From: Clostridium sp. SM-530-WT-3G
GTDB lineage: Bacteria; Bacillota; Clostridia; Clostridiales; Clostridiaceae
Assembly (NCBI RefSeq): GCF_012843905.1
Contig: NZ_JABAGC010000019.1
Coordinates: 1-56,916 of the forward strand
Direction: 5' to 3'
Length of the DNA: 56,916 bases
Positions 26,951-36,226 of this stretch are shown piece by piece (positions within the stretch are counted from its first letter, which is position 1; each line of letters starts with the position of its first letter). The position numbers and the translations under genes are program-made. The notes under the pieces were generated by a model. That model was not told where the DNA came from, did no database searches, and saw only the letters and a program-made list of their open reading frames with translations.

Positions 26951-27090
26951 CTCATATATACCTTGGATATGGCAAGGAGTATCTACCGGAAACCAATAAT
27001 TTCCGACTATGAGTGGTATTAATTACAAAATAAAGTTTCTTTACTTTATTTGCACATTAACATCACTTGAGGGTTAGTGTGCTTTTTTTA
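26951..27090 (+). promoter_or_regulatory. Guanine riboswitch with transcription terminator
   Basis: The purine aptamer spans 26951-27013. Its outer stem is CTCATA/TATGAG, stem 2 is CCTTG/CAAGG with ATATGG in the loop, the junction is ATCTACC, and stem 3 is CGGAAA/TTTCCG. The discriminating base in GACTAT is C, as in guanine (not adenine) sensors. A terminator follows (GCACATTAAC at 27052-27061 with GTTAGTGTGC at 27073-27082, then seven or more T). Bases 27012-27023 can instead pair with 27056-27067, an antiterminator enclosing a small AAATAAAG/CTTTATTT hairpin. Guanine binding would free the terminator and switch off guaBA. Confidence 0.95.
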
Positions 27091-27119
27091 TACAAAAAAA
27101 TAAATTGGAAATGAATTAA

Positions 27120-28631
<1,512 letters not shown>

Positions 28632-28652
28632 AGAACATTTTGGGAGGAAACT

Positions 28653-30194
28653 ATGAAAAAAGAATTAGTATTAGTAATTGACTTTGGGGGTCAATATAAT
28701 CAGTTAATTGCAAGAAGAGTAAGGGAATGTAATGTATATTGTGAAGTACATCCTTATACAATAAGCATTGAAAAAATAAAAGAAATGAATCCAAAAGGAA
28801 TAATTTTCACAGGTGGACCTAATAGTGTATATGGTGAAGATTCTCCACTTTGTGATAAAGAATTGTTTGAACTTGGAATTCCGGTTTTAGGAATATGCTA
28901 TGGTTCTCAGCTTATGAGTCACATGCTAGGTGGAAAAGTTGCTACTGCTCCTGTAAGTGAATATGGAAAAACTGAAGTAGATATAGATGTTAATTCTAAA
29001 CTGTTCGAAGGTGTTTCACCTTCAACAATATGTTGGATGAGTCATACAGACTATATTGAAAAGACACCAGAAGGATTTAAAATTATAGGAAAGACACCAG
29101 TATGTCCTGTAGCGGCAATGGAATGTGAAGATAAGAATTTATATGCAGTTCAATTCCATCCAGAAGTTATGCATACACAAGAAGGAACAAAGATGCTTTC
29201 AAACTTTGTATATAATGTATGTAAATGTGCTGGAGATTGGAAAATGGATTCATTTGTTGAAAAAACAATTGAAGAAATTAGAGAAAAAGTTGGAAATGGT
29301 AAAGTATTATGTGCATTATCAGGTGGAGTTGATTCATCTGTAGCTGCAGTTTTACTTTCAAAAGCAGTAGGAAAGCAATTAACATGTGTATTTGTAGATC
29401 ATGGTTTACTTCGTAAGAATGAAGGAGATGAAGTTGAAGAAGTATTTGGACCAAATGGCCATTATGACTTAAACTTTATCAGAGTGAATGCGCAAGAAAG
29501 ATTTTATGAAAAATTAGCAGGAGTAGAAGATCCTGAAACTAAGAGAAAAATAATTGGTGAAGAATTTATAAGAGTATTTGAAGAAGAAGCTAAGAAAATA
29601 GGTGCTGTTGATTACTTAGTACAAGGAACAATTTATCCAGATGTAATAGAAAGTGGTCTTGGAAAGTCAGCAGTAATTAAATCTCACCATAATGTTGGAG
29701 GACTTCCTGATTACGTTGATTTTAAGGAAATAATCGAACCATTAAGATTGTTATTTAAAGATGAAGTTAGAAAAGCAGGTCTTGAACTTGGAATACCTGA
29801 AAAATTAGTTTACAGACAACCATTCCCAGGACCAGGACTTGGAATAAGAATAATTGGTGATGTAACAGCTGAAAAAGTAAGAATAGTTCAAGATGCGGAT
29901 GCTATTTATCGTGAAGAAATAGCAAATGCAGGTTTAGATAAAGAAATTGGTCAATACTTTGCAGCATTAACTAATATGAGATCAGTTGGTGTTATGGGTG
30001 ATGGAAGAACTTATGACTATGCAATTGCTTTAAGAGCAGTAACTACAAGTGATTTCATGACAGCTGAATCTGCTGATTTACCATGGGAAGTGCTTGGAAA
30101 AGTAACTACTAGAATAGTAAATGAAGTTAAAGGTGTAAATAGAGTATTCTATGACTGCACTGGAAAACCACCAGCTACTATAGAATTCGAATAA
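28653..30194 (+). CDS. guaA: GMP synthase (glutamine-hydrolysing)
   Basis: The enzyme aminates XMP to GMP. The 513 residues contain a class I glutamine amidotransferase domain (nucleophile Cys in [10 protein letters not shown], about 78-87; His/Glu in QFHPEVMHT). An ATP pyrophosphatase domain ([15 protein letters not shown], about 223-237) and the dimerisation domain ([15 protein letters not shown], ending PPATIEFE) follow. It is second in the riboswitch-controlled guaBA operon; GGGAGG precedes the ATG. Confidence 0.98.
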   Translation: MKKELVLVIDFGGQYNQLIARRVRECNVYCEVHPYTISIEKIKEMNPKGIIFTGGPNSVYGEDSPLCDKELFELGIPVLGICYGSQLMSHMLGGKVATAPVSEYGKTEVDIDVNSKLFEGVSPSTICWMSHTDYIEKTPEGFKIIGKTPVCPVAAMECEDKNLYAVQFHPEVMHTQEGTKMLSNFVYNVCKCAGDWKMDSFVEKTIEEIREKVGNGKVLCALSGGVDSSVAAVLLSKAVGKQLTCVFVDHGLLRKNEGDEVEEVFGPNGHYDLNFIRVNAQERFYEKLAGVEDPETKRKIIGEEFIRVFEEEAKKIGAVDYLVQGTIYPDVIESGLGKSAVIKSHHNVGGLPDYVDFKEIIEPLRLLFKDEVRKAGLELGIPEKLVYRQPFPGPGLGIRIIGDVTAEKVRIVQDADAIYREEIANAGLDKEIGQYFAALTNMRSVGVMGDGRTYDYAIALRAVTTSDFMTAESADLPWEVLGKVTTRIVNEVKGVNRVFYDCTGKPPATIEFE

Positions 30195-30251
30195 GAAAAA
30201 TAACTTAAGTAAATAATGACGTATTCATGCGGTTTCAGACGACACAAATAC

Positions 30252-30297
30252 AAGGCTTTGTCAAGCTAATGAAAATTAGCTTGGCAAGGCCTTTTTC
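30252..30297 (+). terminator. Strong terminator after guaA
   Basis: A 19-bp stem with two wobble pairs and a GAAA-containing loop (30252-30270 with 30275-30293) ends in five T. Confidence 0.95.
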
Positions 30298-30573
30298 TAT
30301 GCCCAAAAGTAAGTCAAAATTTAAAAATATTTATACAGTTTGCTAATTCCAGTTATTTACTAATCTGATGCAGAAAGATTTTGTATTGGATTTTATTGTT
30401 TTGTGTGGAGAAGATTTTATATTTAAAACACAAATAACTTTTATTTCTATTAAATTTGCGATAAAATCAGTAATAGGCATAGAGAAGACTGCTTGTAAAA
30501 AAGATTTATATTTCACTACTTTTGTAAACGATTTCTTAAGTAAGAAAATTATTTCTTTAATCAAAGAAAATGA

Positions 30574-30837
30574 TTAAAAATAAGAATTGTAGTTATTGCA
30601 TGTAGTTTTATTCTCTTTATTATTGCCCTAATAGTATATATAATCATTAATTTATTTATAATGTACAACATAGGAGGAGTTATGAACGACGAAGTAAAAA
30701 GTCCATGGCCAGGACCAAAAGGCCTAATTCCAGTAACAAGTGGAAAGGCAGATGATGCGAATTTATATAATCGTATGTATTTAGATTCTATTCATGTAGA
30801 AATGAGAATAATTGATTCGGTTCAAAGCAAAGTATAA
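30574..30837 (+). pseudogene. 5' fragment resembling an FMN-dependent alpha-hydroxy-acid oxidising protein
   Basis: A frame open from 30574 encodes a hydrophobic segment (IRIVVIACSFILFIIALIVY), then from the ATG at 30682 (after AGGAGG) NDEVKSPWPGPKGLIPVTSG, KADDANLYNRMYLDS and IHVEMRIIDSV, and stops at 30837. From memory, the part after the ATG resembles the start of clostridial alpha-hydroxy-acid oxidising (FMN) proteins of about 340-380 residues; only about 50 residues remain. The frame runs directly into the middle of a different gene, as expected for a deletion join near 30,820. If translated, the 51-codon reading frame 30682-30837 would give a short stray peptide. Confidence 0.5.
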
Positions 30838-31483
30838 TAGAAGAACTTAAAAAATATCAGAATTCAGATGGTGGATTTGGGCATGGTTTGGAAGCTGATA
30901 ACTGGAATATTAACTCTAATCCAATTGCTACAAATGATGCAATTATTACTTTGTATAGAATAAATGCGTTAGATAAAAGTAATAAAATAGTACAAGAAAT
31001 AGTTAAATATTTAGAGTCACATGATTCATTTGATGAGCAGCAAAAACGATGGCTCTTTGCAATAGAAAGTAATAAAGATTATCCTCATGCAGTTTGGTGG
31101 GAAAAGAAAGATAGTGATGGAATAAACGGATATAATCCTACAGTATCTCTAGCTACTTTTTTAATTTGTTTCGGTGAAAATAAGTCTTATTATGAAGATA
31201 TTGTGCGTAATGCATTTTTATTTCTTGAGGAGAATGAAGATATTAGTGGAGATTCGCTAAAATGTTTTTTGCTAAGTTATGAACTTCTTAGTAAGAATGA
31301 AATAAAAAATATTATTAGGAATTGATTGACTTAGAGAAGAAGGTTCTTGAAAAAATTCAAAATGATGATGGTGGTTTTGATATTTCGTGGGAATGGTACA
31401 ATGATTACAAAGAATTTAAAAAGGCAAGAGATTGGTGGCGTCCTAGAATTACTATTGATAAACTTTTATTTTATAAAGGCTAA
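30816..31483 (+). pseudogene. Frameshifted, 5'-truncated gene with squalene/prenyltransferase-like repeats
   Basis: The coding-like stretch begins without a start (IIEELKKYQNSDGGFGHGLE), continues in frame to a stop at 31323-31325, and resumes in another frame from 31328 to 31483. The second part contains KVLEKIQNDDGGFDISWEWY and WWRPRITIDKLLFYKG. The two QNxDGGF motifs are those of (alpha/alpha)-barrel prenyltransferase or terpene-cyclase-like repeats, seen in clostridial proteins of unknown role. The loss of the 5' end, the frame change and a probable missing section between the parts make it a pseudogene. Between about 30888 and 31325 a TTG could start a 145-residue peptide, but no ribosome binding site precedes it. 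Confidence 0.7.
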
Positions 31484-31555
31484 ATTCACTATATAATAAA
31501 CTAGATAAGTGATTATATTAAACTTGAATTTATTTGAAGAAAAAATAGTTAATAA

Positions 31556-31711
31556 TGCACAAAACAAATTCTTTCTGGTCTTGGCCAAATGTATGTTACA
31601 GATGATGAAATGAGAAATAATATTAATAATGTAGGAGGAAAAGGAACTGCTGAATTTGTATCAAGTGCAATAGTTATTTATATTGAAAATTTATATAAAA
31701 ATACACATTAA
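31556..31711 (+). pseudogene. 3' fragment of a TipAS-domain (MerR-family) regulator
   Basis: The open frame QILSGLGQMYVTDDEMRNN followed by INNVGGKGTAEFVSSAIVIY and a stop resembles the last 50 residues of TipA-like regulators, whose C-terminal TipAS domain binds thiopeptide drugs. The usual motif there is LGxMYVxDxRF...I...GxGTAEFV. The MerR DNA-binding part and the rest are missing. It ends 12 bp before fliB. Confidence 0.6.
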
Positions 31712-31723
31712 GAGGTAAAAAAT

Positions 31724-32887
31724 ATGAAAACAAGAGTACCAGATTATTTTAAAAAATTTAAATGTATAGCATCAGAATGTGAAGATACATGTTGTGCAGG
31801 ATGGGAAATAGTAATTGATGAGGATACATATGATATTTACAAAAAAGTAGAAGGAGAATTTGGAGAAAGATTAAAAAATGAAATATATTTAGATGAAGAA
31901 GATGAGCCTATTTTTAGACTTAAGGGAAATAACTGTGCATTTTTAAATAAGAATAAGATGTGTGACATTTATAGTGAGCTTGGAGAAGATGCTTTATGCT
32001 ATACATGCCAGCAATATCCAAGATATACTGAAGAGTTTGGAAGTATAAGAGAAGTAGGACTTTCATTATCATGTCCTGAAGCAGCAAGAATAATACTTGG
32101 AACATCTGAGATAACACAATTTGAAACTAGTGAAGATGATGGAATGGTTCCTGCATATAATGATATTAGTTTTGATATTTTTATGCAGCTTACTAAATCA
32201 AGGAAAGTAATAATGCAAATAATACAAAATCGTTCTATAGAACTTAAGAATAGAATTGCTATTATTTTAAGTTTTTCACAGGAGATTCAGAAAAAAATTG
32301 ATGATAATAAGATTGATGAAATAGCAGGTGTATGTGAAAAATATTGTGATAAAGAATTTATTGATAAATATATTGAGGAATTAGATAAATATAAAAATAA
32401 TTATGAACGTAAATATATTAATATGAAGAAATATTTTATGGTTTACAAGAATTTAGATCATATAAATGAAAGATGGCCTCATATTTTAAATGATGTATCA
32501 AAGTATTTGTTTGGGAAAGAAACAAATTGTGAAGATTATGTGGATAAACATAGAAATTTTGATTCTTATTATGTGGATAATTTTTATGAATATGAACATT
32601 TGATTGTTTACTTTATATTTAGATATTTTATGAAAGCAGTATTTGATTATGATGTATCTGCAAAAGTGAAAATGGCAGTAGTAAGCTATCTTATGATAAA
32701 AGAATTAGGAGTACATAGATGGGGTATAAATAATGGAGTATTTACTAAAGAGGATCAGGCTGAAGTAATGCGTATGTATTCTAAAGATATAGAACATTCA
32801 GATGATAATATGGAATCTCTATATGAAACATTTGAAAGTGCTGATGCTTTCAAAGAAGAAGAACTTCTAATAAATCTTATGAATTAA
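31724..32887 (+). CDS. fliB: Flagellin lysine N-methylase
   Basis: FliB methylates lysines on flagellin. The 387 residues start with the Cys cluster FKCIASECEDTCCAGWEIVID (about 12-32), then CAFLNKNKMCDIY, LCYTCQQYPR and LSLSCPEAARIIL. These Cys sets bind an iron-sulfur cluster in this family, which is related to radical-type YkgJ proteins. The C-terminal half is helical and less conserved. ATG follows AAGAGGT. No flagellar gene is adjacent, so it is an orphan copy. A terminator lies 65 bp downstream. The family call is firm. Confidence 0.88.
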   Translation: MKTRVPDYFKKFKCIASECEDTCCAGWEIVIDEDTYDIYKKVEGEFGERLKNEIYLDEEDEPIFRLKGNNCAFLNKNKMCDIYSELGEDALCYTCQQYPRYTEEFGSIREVGLSLSCPEAARIILGTSEITQFETSEDDGMVPAYNDISFDIFMQLTKSRKVIMQIIQNRSIELKNRIAIILSFSQEIQKKIDDNKIDEIAGVCEKYCDKEFIDKYIEELDKYKNNYERKYINMKKYFMVYKNLDHINERWPHILNDVSKYLFGKETNCEDYVDKHRNFDSYYVDNFYEYEHLIVYFIFRYFMKAVFDYDVSAKVKMAVVSYLMIKELGVHRWGINNGVFTKEDQAEVMRMYSKDIEHSDDNMESLYETFESADAFKEEELLINLMN

Positions 32888-32952
32888 TTGATATGATATT
32901 TTTCATGCTGTATAAAAAAGAGAAAGTATATTTAAGAATATTTTTATAGATT

Positions 32953-32994
32953 AAAGCCGTATAAATAATTATTTTTATTTATGCGGTTTCTTTC
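32953..32994 (+). terminator. Terminator after fliB
   Basis: AAAGCCGTATAAATAA pairs with TTATTTATGCGGTTT (wobbles allowed), followed by a T/C-rich tail. Confidence 0.8.
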
Positions 32995-33186
32995 TATTTA
33001 AATTACCAATTTATTAAAGGAATAGCTAAATGAAATTATATAATAAATCAATAACAAATGTTAATTTACTGCATAGTATAGTATCAGGTAATTATTAAGT
33101 TTGTAAGCATATAGCATATGCTTTTGCCGTAGAGCATCTAATTGTTCTAAAAATAAACTATGGTTAATTACGGAGGGGAATAGAGC

Positions 33187-33807
33187 ATGAAAAACGATAA
33201 AAGAAATATGAGCCGTGAAAATAAAATAAATAATGATAAGAGACGTTATGATGATGAAATGTATTATGAAGAAGATATGAGCAAAAAAAATCATTCTTAT
33301 GATTACGAAAGTGATTATGATTCTTATGATGACCATAACGACTCTAGACATGAATTTTCTGAAATCAGTAGTAGAATGAGTCATGACCCAGATGATTATT
33401 ATGAGTATGAAGAATCAGAAGACTATGATGAATGTGATTGTGAAAGTTATGATGAAGATGATATTTCTGATATAGAAGATATTGATGATATTAGTCATTA
33501 CTACTCTTCATCATATGATGATAAATATTATAGTAATAAATATAATAAAAATGATTTTAATAAAAATAAATGTGATGAATGCTTCCTTGGTGGAATGGAA
33601 GAAGGTTATTCAGAGGGCTTTGATGATGGAAAGAAAGAAAAGTGCAATCACAGATATGAAAAAGGATATAAGGAAGGATATAGAGAAGGATATAAATGTG
33701 GCTTTGAGGATGGAGATAAAGCAGGATATGAAAGAGCAAAACAAGAAGTTATCGATTATATAAATAAGAGAAATAGAAGATGTGGATGTAGATGCAGATA
33801 TATGTAA
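33187..33807 (+). CDS. Asp/Tyr-rich low-complexity protein with GYxxG repeats and Cys-rich end
   Basis: The 206-residue product is not a known enzyme. Residues 1-120 are a Tyr/Asp/Glu/Ser-rich, probably disordered region (DYESDYDSYDDHNDSR, YYEYEESEDYDECDCES). Residues about 128-190 contain repeated Gly-Tyr/Phe steps (GMEEGYSEGFDDG, EKGYKEGYREGYKCGFEDGDKAGYERAK), then a Cys/Arg end (RRCGCRCRYM). Tyr-rich, Cys-containing composition recalls spore coat or exosporium proteins that are cross-linked, but this is inference from composition only. ATG has GGAGGGG nine bases upstream. The antisense frame 33061-33384 is its shadow. It is monocistronic. Confidence 0.75.
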   Translation: MKNDKRNMSRENKINNDKRRYDDEMYYEEDMSKKNHSYDYESDYDSYDDHNDSRHEFSEISSRMSHDPDDYYEYEESEDYDECDCESYDEDDISDIEDIDDISHYYSSSYDDKYYSNKYNKNDFNKNKCDECFLGGMEEGYSEGFDDGKKEKCNHRYEKGYKEGYREGYKCGFEDGDKAGYERAKQEVIDYINKRNRRCGCRCRYM

Positions 33808-33960
33808 TCTCAGATTTATATATTCTTACAAAAGATTTGAAACATTATATAAATTTTATGTGAAATGACTTATAACTTAGATAAGCAAAGAAGCATAAAA
33901 GCTAGATAAATAGAGAGGTTCATATTAATAAATTAATTTGATAATATTCTATTTAAAGAA

Positions 33961-33991
33961 AAAGAGAACTAATAATTTAGTTCTCTTTTTT
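33961..33991 (+). terminator. Terminator before pgi
   Basis: AAAGAGAACTA and TAGTTCTCTTT form a perfect 11-bp stem with six bases in the loop and a T-run. It ends the low-complexity gene 150 bp upstream. In the rest of this spacer a -10 box TATAAT (34113-34118) probably serves pgi; its -35 is weak. Confidence 0.92.
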
Positions 33992-34164
33992 GGTATAATA
34001 TTAATGATAATATTTACATTAATTTTAATAAGTTTTATATTATAAATAAGTAAAGTAAATTTTTATAAATAATAAAAATGTAAAGCATAGTCAATAATAA
34101 GATTATTTATGCTATAATAAAACAATGAGGAATATTTTTTATTGTATATGGAGGGAATTATAAA

Positions 34165-35514
34165 ATGAACAAAGCTATATCATTAGACTTATCAAAAGTT
34201 GCACCTTATTTAGCTACAAGCGAAATAGACTATATGGAAGATATGGTTAAATGTGCCCATGATACATTACATAATGGAACTGGTGCAGGAAATGACTTTT
34301 TAGGATGGATTGATCTTCCTGTTAATTATGACAAAGAAGAATTTGCTAGAATTAAGAAAGCTGCTGAAAAAATTCAATCTGATTCAGAAGTATTAGTAGT
34401 TATAGGAATAGGTGGATCATACCTAGGAGCTAGAGCTGCTATAGAAATGTTAACAAACAATTTCCATAATTCTTTAGACAATGATAAGAGAAAAGCACCT
34501 AAAATTTTTTATGTAGGAAATAACATAAGTTCAACATACATGGCTGAATTATTACAAGCTATTGAAGGAAAAGATGTAAGTTTAAATATTATATCTAAAT
34601 CAGGTACTACTACTGAACCTGCTATTGCATTTAGAATTCTAAAATCATACTTAGAAAAGAAATATGGTGTTGATGAAGCTAGAAAGAGAATATATGCTAC
34701 AACTGATAAAGCTAAGGGAGCATTAAAGACTTTAGCTGATGCAGAAGGATATGAAACTTTTGTAGTTCCTGATGATGTTGGAGGAAGATTCTCAGTATTA
34801 ACTGCAGTTGGTTTATTACCAATAGCTGCTGCTGGAATTAACATAGATGAAATGATGCAAGGAGCTGCGGATGCAAGAGAAGCGTACTCAAATCCATCAT
34901 TAAAAGAAAATGATGCTTACAAATATGCTGCAGTAAGAAATGCTTTATACAATAAAGGAAAAGTAATAGAAGTATTAGTTAACTATGAACCATCATTACA
35001 TTACTTTAACGAATGGTGGAAGCAATTATATGGTGAATCAGAAGGAAAAGACAATAAAGGATTATTCCCAGCTGCTGTTGACTTCACAACTGATCTTCAC
35101 TCAATGGGACAATATATCCAAGAAGGAAGAAGAATTTTATTCGAAACAGTTGTTAACATCGAAAAACCAAAATATGAAATAGAAATCGAAGAAGATGCTG
35201 AAAACTTAGATGGATTAAACTTCTTAACTGGAAAAACTATGGACTTAGTTAATAAGCAAGCATTCCACGGAACTGTTTTAGCTCATAACGATGGTGGAGT
35301 TCCTAACATGGTATTAAATGTACCAGAAATTTCTCCTTACTACTTTGGATACATGGTATACTTCTTTGAAAAGGCATGTGGAATCAGTGGATATCTTTTA
35401 GGAGTAAATCCATTTAACCAACCAGGTGTTGAAGCATACAAGAAGAACATGTTTGCTCTTTTAGGAAAGCCAGGATATGAAGATATGAAGGCTGAATTAG
35501 AAAAGAGACTTTAA
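34165..35514 (+). CDS. pgi: Glucose-6-phosphate isomerase
   Basis: The glycolytic enzyme interconverts glucose 6-phosphate and fructose 6-phosphate. The 449 residues are the usual Gram-positive length. Signatures include [19 protein letters not shown] (about 74-92), [16 protein letters not shown] (about 142-157), [16 protein letters not shown], and near the end [22 protein letters not shown]. The ATG follows GGAGGG. The YaiI-family gene begins five bases after its stop. Confidence 0.98.
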   Translation: MNKAISLDLSKVAPYLATSEIDYMEDMVKCAHDTLHNGTGAGNDFLGWIDLPVNYDKEEFARIKKAAEKIQSDSEVLVVIGIGGSYLGARAAIEMLTNNFHNSLDNDKRKAPKIFYVGNNISSTYMAELLQAIEGKDVSLNIISKSGTTTEPAIAFRILKSYLEKKYGVDEARKRIYATTDKAKGALKTLADAEGYETFVVPDDVGGRFSVLTAVGLLPIAAAGINIDEMMQGAADAREAYSNPSLKENDAYKYAAVRNALYNKGKVIEVLVNYEPSLHYFNEWWKQLYGESEGKDNKGLFPAAVDFTTDLHSMGQYIQEGRRILFETVVNIEKPKYEIEIEEDAENLDGLNFLTGKTMDLVNKQAFHGTVLAHNDGGVPNMVLNVPEISPYYFGYMVYFFEKACGISGYLLGVNPFNQPGVEAYKKNMFALLGKPGYEDMKAELEKRL

Positions 35515-35519
35515 TTCAT

Positions 35520-35969
35520 ATGAAAATTATAATTGATGGAGATGCCTGTCCGGGTATCTCCATTATTGAAAATATAGCAAAAAAATATTCAATAGAAGTA
35601 ATAGTATATTGTGATTATAATCATTTTATACAAAGTGATTATAGTATTGTAAAAACAGTAGATAGTGGATTTCAAAGTGTAGATATGTATGTAATAAATC
35701 AAGCAAAAGCAGGAGATATAATTGTATCACAGGATTATGGAGTTGCAGCTATATGTTTATCGAAAAAGTGTAGTGTAATAAATCCAAAAGGATATATTTA
35801 TAATGAAAGCAATATAGAAAGAATGCTAGAAGAAAGACATTTATCGCAGAAAATTAGAAGAAGTGGAGGAAGAACATCAAATCCTAAGAAAAGGACTAAG
35901 GAAGATGATCTTAGACTTCAGTGTAATTTACAAAAATTAATAGAATATAATTTCAATTTAGAAGCATAA
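35520..35969 (+). CDS. YaiI/YqxD family (DUF188) protein
   Basis: The 149-residue protein starts IIIDGDACPG and continues with DSGFQSVDMYVINQAKAGDIIVSQDYGVAAICL and a basic tail (RRSGGRTSNPKKRTKEDDLR). These are the conserved parts of the DUF188/YaiI family, a PIN-like fold with acidic residues and unknown biochemical role. The ATG is five bases after the pgi stop with no clear ribosome binding site, so it is probably translated by coupling to pgi. The terminator overlaps its last codons. Confidence 0.9.
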   Translation: MKIIIDGDACPGISIIENIAKKYSIEVIVYCDYNHFIQSDYSIVKTVDSGFQSVDMYVINQAKAGDIIVSQDYGVAAICLSKKCSVINPKGYIYNESNIERMLEERHLSQKIRRSGGRTSNPKKRTKEDDLRLQCNLQKLIEYNFNLEA

Positions 35970-35990
35970 GGTAATAATTGCTTCTTTTTT
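35961..35990 (+). terminator. Terminator overlapping the end of the YaiI gene
   Basis: GAAGCA (35961-35966) pairs with TGCTTC (35979-35984), followed by six T. The stem begins inside the last two codons. Confidence 0.8.
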
Positions 35991-36226
35991 ATTGGGCTTT
36001 TATATAGATAACAGGATAAAAATAGGTTTTGGAAATTATTAAATTCGTTGTTATTTTTTTAAAAAAGTTTATCTTAAAATAATATATATATTATATGCTT
36101 AAGGCAGATATGATATAATTTTAGTAAGAGTAGTTGAAAGTATTTACAAAAAATGGTAACTGAGTATAATATAATTATGATAATTATGGTATTAGGTTAT
36201 GTTATGAATGAGAGGGGGCAGGCTTT

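Noticed and set aside
29125..29343. 72-codon frame inside guaA
   Set aside because: It is an out-of-frame reading of guaA with no ribosome binding site.
30343..30577. Two opposing open frames of about 70 codons after the guaA terminator
   Set aside because: Neither has a ribosome binding site or a recognisable family, and they overlap each other; probably chance or further decayed sequence.
33061..33384. 107-codon antisense frame over the Tyr/Asp-rich gene
   Set aside because: Its Ile/Phe-rich sequence is the mirror of GAT/TAT codons on the plus strand, and the plus-strand gene has a proper ribosome binding site.
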